Assembly: GCA_965247075.1 (NCBI GenBank)
Contig: CBDFGK010000003.1
Span: 558,001-622,000 of the forward strand
Source of the DNA: CBDFGK01 sp965247075
GTDB taxonomy: Bacteria > Pseudomonadota > Gammaproteobacteria > Pseudomonadales > Halieaceae
Reading direction: 5' to 3'
DNA length: 64,000 nt
A program made the position numbers and the translations under genes. Position 1 is the stretch's first letter, and the number at the start of each line of letters is the position of its first letter. Positions 15,763 through 24,864 of this stretch are shown piece after piece. The notes beneath the pieces were generated by a model. That model made no database searches. It saw nothing but the letters and a program-made list of their open reading frames with translations, and had not been told where the DNA came from.

Positions 15763-18237
15763 GCCGAAACCCGCGCCGAGTTGATTGACCCTGCCCTCAA
15801 AGACGCAGGCTGGGGAGTAGTCGAGAGCAGCCGGGTACGGCGCGAGTTCATCACCCTCGGCCGCTTGCAGGGCGCAGGCTCACGGGCGAAGCAGGACATC
15901 GCCGACTATGTGCTCGTCTACAAGAACCAAAAACTGGCGGTGATTGAGGCCAAGCGCGAGGGCTTGTCCGTCACCGAGGGGCTGGGGCAAGCCAAGGACT
16001 ATGCCGAAAAATTGCAAACGCCTTTCGCCTACGCCACCAACGGACACGGCATTTACCGCGTGGATATGCGCAACGGCGAAGAGGGCAATGTGGCGCGATA
16101 CCCCACGCCGGATGAATTATGGGATACGGTTTATGGCGAAAGCGAGGCGCAGGAACGACACTGGCGTGAGCAGTTTTCCGCGGTTCCTTTTAATGACAAG
16201 GGTGGGCAGTGGCAGGCGCGTTATTACCAGCACAACGCCATCACCAAAACGCTGGATGCGATAGCTGCGGGACAAGATCGCATTCTGCTGACCCTGGCAA
16301 CCGGCACCGGCAAGACGGCGATTGCCTTTCAGATCGCCTGGAAACTATTCAACAGCCGATGGTCGCTCGGCAACTGGCGAGGCCAACCGCAGGATGGACA
16401 GACGCCTGCCCGTCGTCCACGTATTCTGTTTCTTGCCGACCGCAACAACCTCGCCGACCAAGCCTTCAACGAATTCAGCGGTTTTGCCGAAGACGCGCTG
16501 GTGCGAATTGATCCGCAGAGCATTCGCAAGAAGGGCCGCGTGCCCACCAACGCCAGTGTCTTTTTTACCATCTTTCAAACCTTCGTGACCGGGACGGATG
16601 CGGACGGTGAGCCCAAACCAAACTTTGGCGACTACCCGTCCGACTTCTTCGACTTCATCATCATTGACGAGTGTCATCGCGGCGGCGCCAATGACGAAAG
16701 TTCGTGGCGGGCAATCATGGATTACTTTGCGCCGGCGGTGCAGTTGGGTTTAACCGCAACGCCGAAGCGCAACGACAACATTGATACCTATACCTACTTC
16801 GGCGCGCCGGTGTATATCTACTCCCTCAAGGAAGGTATCAACGATGGTTATTTGACGCCTTTCAAAGTCAAACAAACCGCCACGACAATTGATGACTATT
16901 CCTATGCGCCGGACGACGATGTGATTCAAGGTAAGGTTGAGACAGGCAAGTTATACACCGAGAAAGATTTTAATCGCATCATTGAAATCGAGGCGCGGGA
17001 GAAGAAGCGAGTCGACCTGTTCATGGGCGATATTGACCAGTCGCAAAAAACATTGGTTTTCTGCGCGAATCAGCGGCACGCGCTTGCAATCCGCGACATG
17101 ATTAACCAGGCCAAAACGAGCACCGACCCGGACTATTGCGTCCGCGTCACCGCCGATGAAGGTAAGCGCGGTGATATGAACCTGCGCACCTTTCGCGATA
17201 ATGAGAAGACCATCCCGACTGTTCTGACCACATCGCGCAAACTCTCCACCGGCGTTGATGCTCGTAATGTGCGCAACATTGTCTTGTTGCGACCTATCAA
17301 TACGATCATAGAATTCAAACAGATTATCGGGCGCGGCACTCGGCTGTTTGAAGGCAAGGACTACTTCACGATTTATGACTTCGTAAAAGCCTGCCAACAC
17401 TTCCACGATTCAGACTGGGACGGTGAACCGCTTGACCCGGAACCCTGCGAGAAGTGCGGCAACTATCCTTGCACCTGTGTGGCGCCCGAGTGTCCTCGGT
17501 GCAAGCAACAGCCCTGTGTATGCGAACCAGGCCCATGCCCGAAGTGCGGAAAGTCGCCTTGCGAGTGTATAGCGGAACCACCCAAACCTTGCCCGGTATG
17601 TGGTCGAGACCCTTGTATCTGCAAGAAGATGATCAAGGTACGCCTCGCCGACGGCAAGGAGCGCGCCATTCAACACATGACGGCGACCTCGTTCTGGCAT
17701 CCCGACGGCACGCCCATGTCGGCTGCGGAGTTCATGAAGAGTCTGTTTCAGGATCTGCCCGCACTATTCAAAGACGAGGACGAATTACGCCGACTCTGGA
17801 GCCGACCCGATACCAGACGACAACTGTTGGACGGGTTGGCGGAAAAAGGATGCGACCGGGCGCAACTTGCCGAACTCTCCAGTTTGATTAACGCGGAAAA
17901 GAGCGACCTCTACGATGTGCTGGCGTATATCGCCTATGCCCTGCCTCCCATCAGCCGTGCGCAGCGGGTGCAAACCCGCAGAGCCGGCATCCTGGTGGGC
18001 TACGATTACCGGCAGCAGGAGTTCCTGGAATTTGTCCTGGGTCACTATATTGAGCAAGGTGTCGGCGAACTGGACAGTGGGAATCTACTAAACCTTATCA
18101 GATTGAAGTACAACACATCTGCCGACGCCATTGCAGAGATGGGCATCAGCGCCGATGAGATACGCAATGTATTTATCGGTTTCCAGCGGCGCTTATACAC
18201 ATCCCGGGAAGCCGCACTGAAACGGGCGTTGTCCTGA
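15736..18237 (+). CDS. hsdR: Type I restriction HsdR-like nuclease/helicase
   Basis: 833 residues, EcoEI-type R subunit. The N-terminal PD-(D/E)xK nuclease region has DIADYVL then VIEAKREG (residues about 55-76). The SF2 motor follows: Walker A ATGTGKT near 190, DECH near 311, GLTATPKRND, and motif VI IIGRGTRLF near 530. Then comes a 65-residue stretch of tandem PCxxCGxxPCxC units (about 566-631), and the EcoEI_R_C domain starting at KVRLADGKERAIQHM. HsdR needs HsdM and HsdS to cut DNA at type I sites; neither gene is present here, so it is an orphan or acts with partners elsewhere. The ribosome site GGAGAAGCG is 11 bp before the ATG. The leader is triplicated upstream. Confidence 0.9.
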   Translation: MPDQANRNEAETRAELIDPALKDAGWGVVESSRVRREFITLGRLQGAGSRAKQDIADYVLVYKNQKLAVIEAKREGLSVTEGLGQAKDYAEKLQTPFAYATNGHGIYRVDMRNGEEGNVARYPTPDELWDTVYGESEAQERHWREQFSAVPFNDKGGQWQARYYQHNAITKTLDAIAAGQDRILLTLATGTGKTAIAFQIAWKLFNSRWSLGNWRGQPQDGQTPARRPRILFLADRNNLADQAFNEFSGFAEDALVRIDPQSIRKKGRVPTNASVFFTIFQTFVTGTDADGEPKPNFGDYPSDFFDFIIIDECHRGGANDESSWRAIMDYFAPAVQLGLTATPKRNDNIDTYTYFGAPVYIYSLKEGINDGYLTPFKVKQTATTIDDYSYAPDDDVIQGKVETGKLYTEKDFNRIIEIEAREKKRVDLFMGDIDQSQKTLVFCANQRHALAIRDMINQAKTSTDPDYCVRVTADEGKRGDMNLRTFRDNEKTIPTVLTTSRKLSTGVDARNVRNIVLLRPINTIIEFKQIIGRGTRLFEGKDYFTIYDFVKACQHFHDSDWDGEPLDPEPCEKCGNYPCTCVAPECPRCKQQPCVCEPGPCPKCGKSPCECIAEPPKPCPVCGRDPCICKKMIKVRLADGKERAIQHMTATSFWHPDGTPMSAAEFMKSLFQDLPALFKDEDELRRLWSRPDTRRQLLDGLAEKGCDRAQLAELSSLINAEKSDLYDVLAYIAYALPPISRAQRVQTRRAGILVGYDYRQQEFLEFVLGHYIEQGVGELDSGNLLNLIRLKYNTSADAIAEMGISADEIRNVFIGFQRRLYTSREAALKRALS

Positions 18238-18262
18238 TCACGAATCCCAGAGGAGATAACAT

Positions 18263-18499
18263 ATGAATGATCCAGTACGTGCTGCCGACACCCCGTTCGG
18301 TGTTGATGTTGAGGCCGGCAAGTCTTACTTCTGGTGCGCCTGCGGTAACAGCGCCAGCCAACCCTTCTGCGACGGTTCTCACAAGAATACTGAATTCACG
18401 CCGGTTAAATACGAGGCTGATGAATCCAAAAAAGTGTTTTTCTGTGGCTGCAAGGCAAGCGGTAACAAACCGTTGTGCGACGGCAGTCATAAAAACTGA
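18263..18499 (+). CDS. CDGSH iron-sulfur domain protein
   Basis: 78 residues containing two CDGSH motifs: FWCACGNSASQPFCDGSHKN and FFCGCKASGNKPLCDGSHKN. Each C-x-C...C...H set binds a [2Fe-2S] cluster in the mitoNEET-like family. Bacterial two-CDGSH proteins are small soluble iron-sulfur proteins of unclear role. GAGGAGATAACAT just before the ATG is a very strong ribosome site. It follows hsdR by 25 bp but does not look functionally related. Confidence 0.92.
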   Translation: MNDPVRAADTPFGVDVEAGKSYFWCACGNSASQPFCDGSHKNTEFTPVKYEADESKKVFFCGCKASGNKPLCDGSHKN

Positions 18500-18646
18500 C
18501 CCCCGTCAGGCGGAACAAGCGCCTGCACCCGATCGGTGAGCCGCAGCGGCTGATCTTCCCGGTGGCCTGTGTATCCCTTGCGAGGATCAGGCCCTTGGCT
18601 TGGTCGGATGGTGTAAGTCGTTATACGTCCATGAAAAATATAAAAA
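18500..18646. other. Intergenic between CDGSH gene and tRNA
   Basis: No gene recognised. At its right edge, just past the tRNA 3' end, the minus strand reads a T-rich run (TTTTTATATTTTT), consistent with transcription ending after the tRNA. Confidence 0.4.
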
Positions 18647-18723
18647 TGGTGGGCCCAGAAGGATTTGAACCTTCGACCAATCGATTATGAGTCGACTGCT
18701 CTAACCAACTGAGCTATGGGCCC
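18647..18723 (-). tRNA. tRNA-Ile2 (CAU anticodon)
   Basis: 77 nt including an encoded CCA. The acceptor stem pairs GGGCCC with GGGCCC, the D region reads AGCTCAGTTGGTTAGAGC and the anticodon loop is CTCATAA. The anticodon is CAT, read either as elongator Met or as Ile2, where TilS changes C34 to lysidine. The anticodon arm CGACTCATAATCG and variable region TTGGTCG look like E. coli tRNA-Ile2, so I favour Ile2. It lies 30 bp downstream of rpoD on the same strand; its 3' end faces the accessory island. Confidence 0.88.
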
Positions 18724-18753
18724 GATAAGGGTGTTCTGGAAGATTGCTATAGA

Positions 18754-20577
18754 TTACTCGTCCAAAAAGCTACGCAGGTGGTCCGAGCGAGTCGGGTGAC
18801 GCAATTTGCGCAGCGCCTTGGCTTCTATCTGCCGAATACGCTCACGGGTCACGTCGAACTGCTTGCCGACTTCTTCCAGTGTGTGGTCGGTGTTCATGTC
18901 GATACCAAAACGCATGCGCAGTACCTTGGCCTCCCTGGCGGTCAAGTTGGCCAGTACATCCTTGGTAGCCTCGTGCAGACCGGAGCCTGTGGCGGAATCA
19001 ACCGGCGACGAGATAGTTGCGTCTTCGATGAAATCACCCAGGTGCGAATCTTCATCATCGCCGATGGGGGTCTCCATGGAGATCGGCTCTTTGGCGATCT
19101 TGAGTACTTTGCGAACCTTGTCTTCCGGCATTTCCATGCGCTCGCCCAATTCTTCGGGGGTGGGTTCGCGGCCCATTTCCTGCAGCATTTGGCGTGAGAT
19201 GCGGTTGAGCTTGTTAATGGTCTCAATCATGTGCACCGGGATACGGATGGTACGCGCCTGGTCGGCAATGGAGCGGGTAATCGCCTGGCGAATCCACCAG
19301 GTGGCGTAGGTGGAAAACTTGTAACCGCGGCGATATTCAAACTTGTCTACCGCTTTCATCAGGCCGATGTTGCCCTCTTGAATCAGGTCCAGGAACTGCA
19401 GGCCACGGTTGGTGTATTTTTTGGCAATGGAGATAACCAGGCGCAGGTTCGCTTCAACCATTTCTTTCTTGGCGCGCCTGGCCATGGCTTCACCCATGGA
19501 CATGCGGCGATTGATTTCCTTGATTTCGGTAACCGAGAGACCCAGTTCGTCCTCGATGATGCCGAGTTTGCGTTGCGGGCGGTGAATATTGTCTTTCTCA
19601 GCGCTCAGCTTGGCGGCGTAATCTTTCTTGGAGCGAGTGAGCTTGGCGAGCCATTTCCGGTCAGACTCGTTACCCTGAAAACTGGCGATGAACTCTGCCC
19701 GCGGCATGCCACAGTACTGCACGCACAACCTCAGGATTTCGCGTTCCTGGCCGCGCACCAGCATCAGAATTTCGCGTGCCTGGCCCGTCATTGGATCAAA
19801 CACCCGTGGTGTTAATTTAAGGAATTTGAACAGCTCAGCGAGCTTTGCGAGGTTCTTGAGCGCAGTTTTTCCACTGCGACCTTCCTTGGCGATGGATTTC
19901 TCGGCCCTGTTGTAGGCGCGTTTAATGGCGGTAAAGCGCTTCTTGGCTTCGACCGGGTCTGGCCCGGTATTCACCTCTTCCTCTTCTTCGCCGTTCGCTT
20001 TTCTGGCGGCGCGTGCTTCCTGGGCGGCGGCAATCTCTGCCGCGGTAGGCACGTGGTCGGCGGGATTCAGGTAGCCTACGAGAATGTCAGACAGCCGTCG
20101 TTCTTCGTTGGCAACCCTGTCATATTCAGCGAGAATGGATTTCACGGCACCGGGATAGTAGGCGAGGGCGGCCATCAGCTCGCGTATGCCTTCTTCGATG
20201 CGCTTGGCAATGACAATTTCGCCTTCGCGGGTCAGCAGTTCGACCGTGCCCATTTCCCGCATGTACATGCGCACCGGGTCAGTAGTGCGCCCCGCCTCGT
20301 TCTCAACTGCTGCCAGTGCGGCAGCGGCCTCGGCAGCGACAACGTCGTCTGCGGAACTATCCCCCTCAGTGATTAACAGGGTGTCGGCATCGGGGGCGAC
20401 CTCGAATACCTGGATTCCCATGTCGTTAATCATCTGTATGATGTCTTCAACCTGATCCGGGTCAGAAATGTCCTCTGGCAGGTGGTCATTTACCTCGGCA
20501 TAGGTCAGGAATCTCTGCTCCTTGCCTTTGGCAATAAGATCCTTAAGACGGGATTGTTGTTGAACCACGTCGTTCAT
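18754..20577 (-). CDS. rpoD: RNA polymerase sigma factor RpoD (sigma-70)
   Basis: 607 residues, full length for the primary sigma factor. Region 1.1 is at the N terminus (LIAKGKEQRFLTYAEVNDHLP). Region 1.2 (DPVRMYMREMGTVELLTREGE) and a large non-conserved region follow. Region 2 has NLRLVISIAKKYTNRGLQFL and YKFSTYATWWIRQAI for -10 recognition and melting. Region 4.2 helix-turn-helix FDVTRERIRQIEAKALRKLR reads the -35 element. It directs most housekeeping transcription. It follows dnaG in the classic rpsU-dnaG-rpoD order, and a consensus-like promoter lies in the 149-bp gap before it. Confidence 0.98.
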   Translation of the reverse strand: MNDVVQQQSRLKDLIAKGKEQRFLTYAEVNDHLPEDISDPDQVEDIIQMINDMGIQVFEVAPDADTLLITEGDSSADDVVAAEAAAALAAVENEAGRTTDPVRMYMREMGTVELLTREGEIVIAKRIEEGIRELMAALAYYPGAVKSILAEYDRVANEERRLSDILVGYLNPADHVPTAAEIAAAQEARAARKANGEEEEEVNTGPDPVEAKKRFTAIKRAYNRAEKSIAKEGRSGKTALKNLAKLAELFKFLKLTPRVFDPMTGQAREILMLVRGQEREILRLCVQYCGMPRAEFIASFQGNESDRKWLAKLTRSKKDYAAKLSAEKDNIHRPQRKLGIIEDELGLSVTEIKEINRRMSMGEAMARRAKKEMVEANLRLVISIAKKYTNRGLQFLDLIQEGNIGLMKAVDKFEYRRGYKFSTYATWWIRQAITRSIADQARTIRIPVHMIETINKLNRISRQMLQEMGREPTPEELGERMEMPEDKVRKVLKIAKEPISMETPIGDDEDSHLGDFIEDATISSPVDSATGSGLHEATKDVLANLTAREAKVLRMRFGIDMNTDHTLEEVGKQFDVTRERIRQIEAKALRKLRHPTRSDHLRSFLDE

Positions 20578-20635
20578 TAGGTGGGTACCTTTTGATTGGT
20601 CGTTGTGCGATGAGCGGTGAAAAACCTAGCCGCCT

Positions 20636-20663
20636 ATTATAGCTATAGTCGGAAAAACCTCAA
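20636..20663 (-). promoter_or_regulatory. Sigma-70 promoter for rpoD
   Basis: On the minus strand a TTGAGG box is followed, 16 bp later, by TATAAT, about 60 bp before the rpoD start codon. The close match to consensus and correct direction support an internal promoter that lets rpoD be made independently of dnaG. Confidence 0.65.
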
Positions 20664-20726
20664 TGGAGCCAGAAAATAACGGAACGGAATCAGGAGGTGC
20701 TCTCATATGCGTTTTTCCTCTTAAAA

Positions 20727-22535
20727 CTAGCCTCCGCGCTCTTGGTCGCTGCGCTGTTTTTCCTTTAGTTCCCGGATGATTTCCAGCTTTTCCAACTCAC
20801 TGATTTCAGCGTAGTTCCTGTCTTTAAGTTTGTCGACTCGAGCATCAAATATTTGTCGTTTAGGATGCTGGAGCAGGCTATTTATGGTGTCCAGAAATTG
20901 TTTTTCAATGCCTTCACTGGGAATAAGTTGCTCCTGGCTGGCCAATCGGTGCATCAGTTCGCCCTCTTCGCTGCCGTACCAGTGTCCCAGTAACCCATGG
21001 GTATTGGACTGCGGACGCCGCTGCAGCAATTCCATTAACTCCACCAGTAAGGCTGCATCGGAGCCCTGCAGGGCCCGCAGTGCCTCTATGTCGCCAACCT
21101 GGCGCGCCACGGCCGGCTGGTGCAGTAGCAGGGCAATGGCGGCCTGGGCCAGGTTGCCAAAGCCAGCAGCGTGCGTCTGTAGTGGTTGGCGCTGGCGTGG
21201 AGCGGGCATCCGGTCCTGTTTGGGGTAGCTCTCCGGCGGGGGTGGCGACTCGTTAAACTCGCTAAAAGCCTGTGAAGGCAGCCCGCTTCGTTCGGCCAGC
21301 GCTGCAAACATCAATTGGCGGTAGACCCCGTTGGGCAATTTCTGCAACAGCCCAGTGGCCAGTTTACTCATGCGCGCTCGACCATCCATCGACGCCATAT
21401 CCAGTCCCTCCGCCATGCTTTCGAACAGAAAGGTTTCCAGTGGCATGGCCTGGGTGACTAACCCATTGAAATAATCAGCCCCTTTTGCGCGCACCAGCGT
21501 GTCTGGGTCCTCACCTTCAGGCAGAAACAAAAAACACGCCTGGCGACCGTCTTGCATGCAGGGAACGGCGGCTTCCATGGCGCGAGTGGCAGCCTGGCGG
21601 CCGGCCTTGTCGCCGTCGAAACAAAACACCACCTCTGGACAGAGGCGGTAAATTTTCTCCAGGTGGGCGGCGCTGGTGGCGGTGCCAAGCGTGGCGGTGG
21701 CGATGTTGATACCGTGCTGCGCCAGGGCGATTACATCCATGTAACCTTCCACGATAATAATTCTCTGCAGGTCGCGATTGGTGCGGCGCGCCTGGTACAG
21801 GCCATACAACTCACGGCCTTTCTGGAATACCGGCGTTTCCGGTGAATTCAGGTACTTGGGCTTATCGTCTCCCAGCACGCGGCCGCCGAAAGCTATCACC
21901 CGGCCCCGCTGGTCGCGGATAGGAAATACCACGCGATCGCGAAATCGGTCATAGATGCGCCCCTGCTCATTTTCAATCAGCATCCCGGTTTGCAGCAGTT
22001 GCAGCTTGCGTTCATCGCTGCTGCCCAGTGCTTTCAACAGGTTGTCCCAGCCCGGTGGTGCAAAACCCAGGTCGAACTGCCTGGCAATCTGGCCGGTGAG
22101 GCCGCGATTCTTCAGGTAGTCCACAGGCGCCTGTTTGCCGGGGTGCCGGTGCAACTGCAGTTGGTAGTAGTTGGTGACTTCTTCCAGCAAGGTATACAGG
22201 TCTCGCCGGCTGCGCTGGTGTGGACCTTTGCTTGCCTCCCGCGGCACCTTCATGCCGGCACTGTCGGCCAGCATTTCAACCGCCTGCGGAAACTCCAGGT
22301 TTTCGTAGTCCATGACGAAACCAAGCGCGTTGCCGCCGGCGCCGCAGCCGAAACAATAGTAGAACTGTTTCTCGGGGTTTACGCTGAAGGAAGGGGTTTT
22401 TTCCTGGTGAAACGGGCAGCAGGCGCTGTGGTTCTTACCGGTTTTTTTGAGTTTTACCCGTCTGTCAATTACATCAATGATGTCGACCCGGTCCAGCAGG
22501 TCGTCGATGAATGATTGTGGGATAAGTCCGGCCAT
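20727..22535 (-). CDS. dnaG: DNA primase DnaG
   Basis: 602 residues. The N-terminal CHC2 zinc-binding domain shows CCPFHQEKTPSFSV and YYCFGCGAGGN. The catalytic TOPRIM core has IIVEGYMDVIALAQHGI and the acidic CFDGDKAGRQAA. The C-terminal part is the DnaB-helicase interaction domain. It makes RNA primers for replication. It is the middle gene of the rpsU-yqeY-dnaG-rpoD macromolecular-synthesis cluster, all on the minus strand. The gap to the yqeY-like gene is 13 bp. Confidence 0.97.
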   Translation of the reverse strand: MAGLIPQSFIDDLLDRVDIIDVIDRRVKLKKTGKNHSACCPFHQEKTPSFSVNPEKQFYYCFGCGAGGNALGFVMDYENLEFPQAVEMLADSAGMKVPREASKGPHQRSRRDLYTLLEEVTNYYQLQLHRHPGKQAPVDYLKNRGLTGQIARQFDLGFAPPGWDNLLKALGSSDERKLQLLQTGMLIENEQGRIYDRFRDRVVFPIRDQRGRVIAFGGRVLGDDKPKYLNSPETPVFQKGRELYGLYQARRTNRDLQRIIIVEGYMDVIALAQHGINIATATLGTATSAAHLEKIYRLCPEVVFCFDGDKAGRQAATRAMEAAVPCMQDGRQACFLFLPEGEDPDTLVRAKGADYFNGLVTQAMPLETFLFESMAEGLDMASMDGRARMSKLATGLLQKLPNGVYRQLMFAALAERSGLPSQAFSEFNESPPPPESYPKQDRMPAPRQRQPLQTHAAGFGNLAQAAIALLLHQPAVARQVGDIEALRALQGSDAALLVELMELLQRRPQSNTHGLLGHWYGSEEGELMHRLASQEQLIPSEGIEKQFLDTINSLLQHPKRQIFDARVDKLKDRNYAEISELEKLEIIRELKEKQRSDQERGG

Positions 22536-22548
22536 CTTGCCCGGAAGA

Positions 22549-23004
22549 TTAGCTGGTCAGTCGTTGCTTGACCAGTTGGCTGACCTGGCCCATGTCTGCC
22601 TTGCCCTGCAATTGGGGTTTCAGCCGGCCCATAACGGAACCCATGGCCTGCATGCCGCCGGCGCCGCTCGCCGCTATGGCCGCATCGATCAGTTGTGCGA
22701 TTTCTGCTTCGCTCAGTTGCTCGGGAAGATATTCCTGAATGACGGAAATTTCGAAGTTTTCCTGCTCGGCCAGTTCGTCGCGGCCGGCATCGGTGTACTG
22801 CTGCGCAGAATCGCGGCGCTGCTTCACCATTTTGTCGAGCACAACGAGGGCTCGCTGGTCATCGACCTCGATACGTTCGTCTACTTCAATCTGTTTGAAT
22901 TCCGCCATAATCAGGCGAATGGTTTGCAGGCGAGGTTTGTCTTTGGCTTTCATGGTTGCCTTCATGGCAGCCCGAATAGTCGCTGTGAGGTAAGTGTCGT
23001 GCAT
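22549..23004 (-). CDS. GatB/YqeY domain protein
   Basis: 151 residues, all helical, with the YqeY hallmark near the N terminus (LQTIRLIMAEFKQIEVD) and the C-terminal QAMGSVMGRLKPQLQGKADMG pattern. The domain resembles the tRNA-binding tail of the GatB amidotransferase subunit; the cellular role of the stand-alone protein is not firmly known. It sits between rpsU and dnaG, its usual place in Pseudomonas-like genomes, and is probably co-transcribed with them. Confidence 0.92.
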   Translation of the reverse strand: MHDTYLTATIRAAMKATMKAKDKPRLQTIRLIMAEFKQIEVDERIEVDDQRALVVLDKMVKQRRDSAQQYTDAGRDELAEQENFEISVIQEYLPEQLSEAEIAQLIDAAIAASGAGGMQAMGSVMGRLKPQLQGKADMGQVSQLVKQRLTS

Positions 23005-23030
23005 GGCTCTACTGGCCTGATTTTATTGGC

Positions 23031-23246
23031 TTAGTAGAGACGAACGCGTTTCTTGTTTTCCCGAGACAACTTCTTGGCATGACGCTTAACTGCGGCAGCG
23101 GCAGCGCGCTTGCGTACAGTAGTTGGTTTTTCATAGTGCTCGCGCTTGCGAACCTCGGCCAGTACACCGGCTTTTTCGCAAGAGCGCTTGAAACGACGTA
23201 GAGCAATATCGAAAGACTCGTTTTCCTTAATCTTTACAGAGGGCAT
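23031..23246 (-). CDS. rpsU: 30S ribosomal protein S21
   Basis: 71 residues, the standard S21 length, starting MPSVKIKENESFDIALRRFK and ending in the basic tail AKKLSRENKKRVRLY. S21 helps the 30S subunit start translation. A longer frame opens at 23270, but the conserved start is ATG 23246, preceded by an AGGT ribosome site. It is the first gene of the rpsU-dnaG-rpoD cluster and diverges from tsaD; on the minus strand a weak -10-like TATAAA lies about 80 bp upstream. Confidence 0.97.
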   Translation of the reverse strand: MPSVKIKENESFDIALRRFKRSCEKAGVLAEVRKREHYEKPTTVRKRAAAAAVKRHAKKLSRENKKRVRLY

Positions 23247-23451
23247 TAAAGTTACCTGTACGCTTGTCAAATCGGGCCGAACCCCGCGTAAAACGTGGTC
23301 TACAGCCGTAAAGGGCGCGCAGTTTATACTTATCCGGCCGAGAATGCAAAGCCTGTTACGCCGGTCTTAATTGCCGGCCGCGCTGGTGTCCGCATTACCC
23401 CTCCATTATCATGCGCCCTTGATTGCCACGGCGGCGGATAATTGGTGACCC

Positions 23452-24486
23452 ATGCGGGTGCTGGGCATAGAAACTTCCTGTGATGAAACAGGCATTGCAC
23501 TGTTCGATAGTGAGCGGGGCTTGTTGGCGGATGCTCTCTATAGCCAGGTTGCTGTGCATGCGGAATATGGCGGCGTAGTACCTGAATTGGCGTCGCGCGA
23601 TCACGTGCGTAAAGCCTTGCCATTGCTGGGTGAGGTGTTGTCCCAGGCCGGTTGTGGCAGCGAGCATATCGACGGAATTGCCTATACCGCCGGTCCCGGC
23701 CTGGTAGGTGCGCTTATGGTGGGCGCCACCCTGGCGCGCAGTCTGGCCTGGGGTTGGGGCTTGCCCGCCCTGGGAATACATCATATGGAGGGTCATCTGC
23801 TCGCTCCCATGTTGGAAGATGAGGCGCCACAGTATCCCTTCGTGGCCTTGCTGGTCTCCGGTGGTCACACCCAATTGGTGCGCGTTGACGGCCTCGGTCG
23901 CTACACGTTGCTGGGCGAATCCCTGGATGACGCGGCTGGTGAGGCCTTCGACAAGGCGGCCAAAATGTTGGGTGAATCCTACCCGGGTGGCCCCCATATC
24001 GCCCGCCTGGCGCAGTCCGGAGATCCCGCCCGTTTCCAGTTCCCGCGGCCGATGGTTAATAGGCCCGGGTTGGATTTCAGTTTCAGCGGCCTGAAAACCT
24101 TTACCCTCAATACCATTGCCGATCACGGCGGTCGTGATGGCATCGACACCCAGACTCGTGCTGATATTGCCCAGGCCTTCCAGGCGGCGGTGGTGGATAC
24201 CCTGGCCATCAAATGTCGGCGGGCATTGCAGCAGGAGCAGCTCACTACACTGGTTATAGCGGGCGGTGTCAGTGCCAACACCGAGTTGCGACAGCGCCTG
24301 ACGAAGGCTCTGGCCAAGATCGGCGCGACTGTGTTCTACCCGGCGCCGCGTTTCTGCACGGATAATGGCGCCATGATTGCCTACGCGGGTTGCCAGCGCA
24401 TGCTGGCCGGTGAATGTGACCGCGACGACAGGCAGGTGCGACCGCGCTGGCCGATGGATGAATTACTGCCACCGGAGGCCGGCTGA
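23452..24486 (+). CDS. tsaD: tRNA t6A synthesis protein TsaD
   Basis: 344 residues with the ASKHA-fold signature at the start (MRVLGIETSCDETGIALFD). The metal-binding His pair is in HHMEGHL, and later motifs include VSGGHTQLV and IAGGVSANTELR. With TsaB, TsaC and TsaE it adds threonylcarbamoyl to A37 of ANN-decoding tRNAs, which would include the tRNA-Ile2 in this window. It is the first gene of a tight tsaD-folB-folK plus-strand run, divergent from rpsU as in Pseudomonas. Confidence 0.97.
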   Translation: MRVLGIETSCDETGIALFDSERGLLADALYSQVAVHAEYGGVVPELASRDHVRKALPLLGEVLSQAGCGSEHIDGIAYTAGPGLVGALMVGATLARSLAWGWGLPALGIHHMEGHLLAPMLEDEAPQYPFVALLVSGGHTQLVRVDGLGRYTLLGESLDDAAGEAFDKAAKMLGESYPGGPHIARLAQSGDPARFQFPRPMVNRPGLDFSFSGLKTFTLNTIADHGGRDGIDTQTRADIAQAFQAAVVDTLAIKCRRALQQEQLTTLVIAGGVSANTELRQRLTKALAKIGATVFYPAPRFCTDNGAMIAYAGCQRMLAGECDRDDRQVRPRWPMDELLPPEAG

Positions 24487-24492
24487 GCTGCC

Positions 24493-24864
24493 ATGGATAT
24501 TGTTTTTCTTGAGCAACTGCGGGTTGATACCATTATCGGTATTCACGACTGGGAGAGACGGGTTCACCAGACCTTGCTGGTAGATTTGGAGATGGCCACC
24601 GAGGCCGGGCGAGCAGCGGCCGGCGAATCAATAGATGACACGCTCGATTACCGGCAGGTGGCCGAGCGGGTAACGGCTTTTATACAGGCTGGTGAGTTCC
24701 AACTGTTGGAAACCCTGGCCCATGAACTCGCCGCAGTTTTGCAGGCAGAGTTCAAGCTGCCGTGGTTGAAACTGCGTGTTGCCAAACCGGGAGCTGTGCC
24801 GGCGGCGCAAACGGTGGGCGTTATGGTCGAGCGAGGCATTGACAGAGGTCGGCTGCAATCATGA
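24493..24864 (+). CDS. folB: Dihydroneopterin aldolase FolB
   Basis: 123 residues, the usual size. The N terminus DIVFLEQLRVDTIIGIHDWERR and the catalytic-region segment DDTLDYRQVAERV match FolB; the late Lys in RVAKPGAVP fits the substrate-site position. It converts 7,8-dihydroneopterin to 6-hydroxymethyl-dihydropterin in folate synthesis. It starts 6 bp after tsaD and its stop overlaps the folK start by 4 bp, so translation is likely coupled. Confidence 0.95.
   Translation: MDIVFLEQLRVDTIIGIHDWERRVHQTLLVDLEMATEAGRAAAGESIDDTLDYRQVAERVTAFIQAGEFQLLETLAHELAAVLQAEFKLPWLKLRVAKPGAVPAAQTVGVMVERGIDRGRLQS

Noticed and set aside
18647..18723. Elongator tRNA-Met
   Set aside because: The CAT anticodon allows it, but the anticodon arm and variable region look more like tRNA-Ile2; a structure-based scan would settle this.
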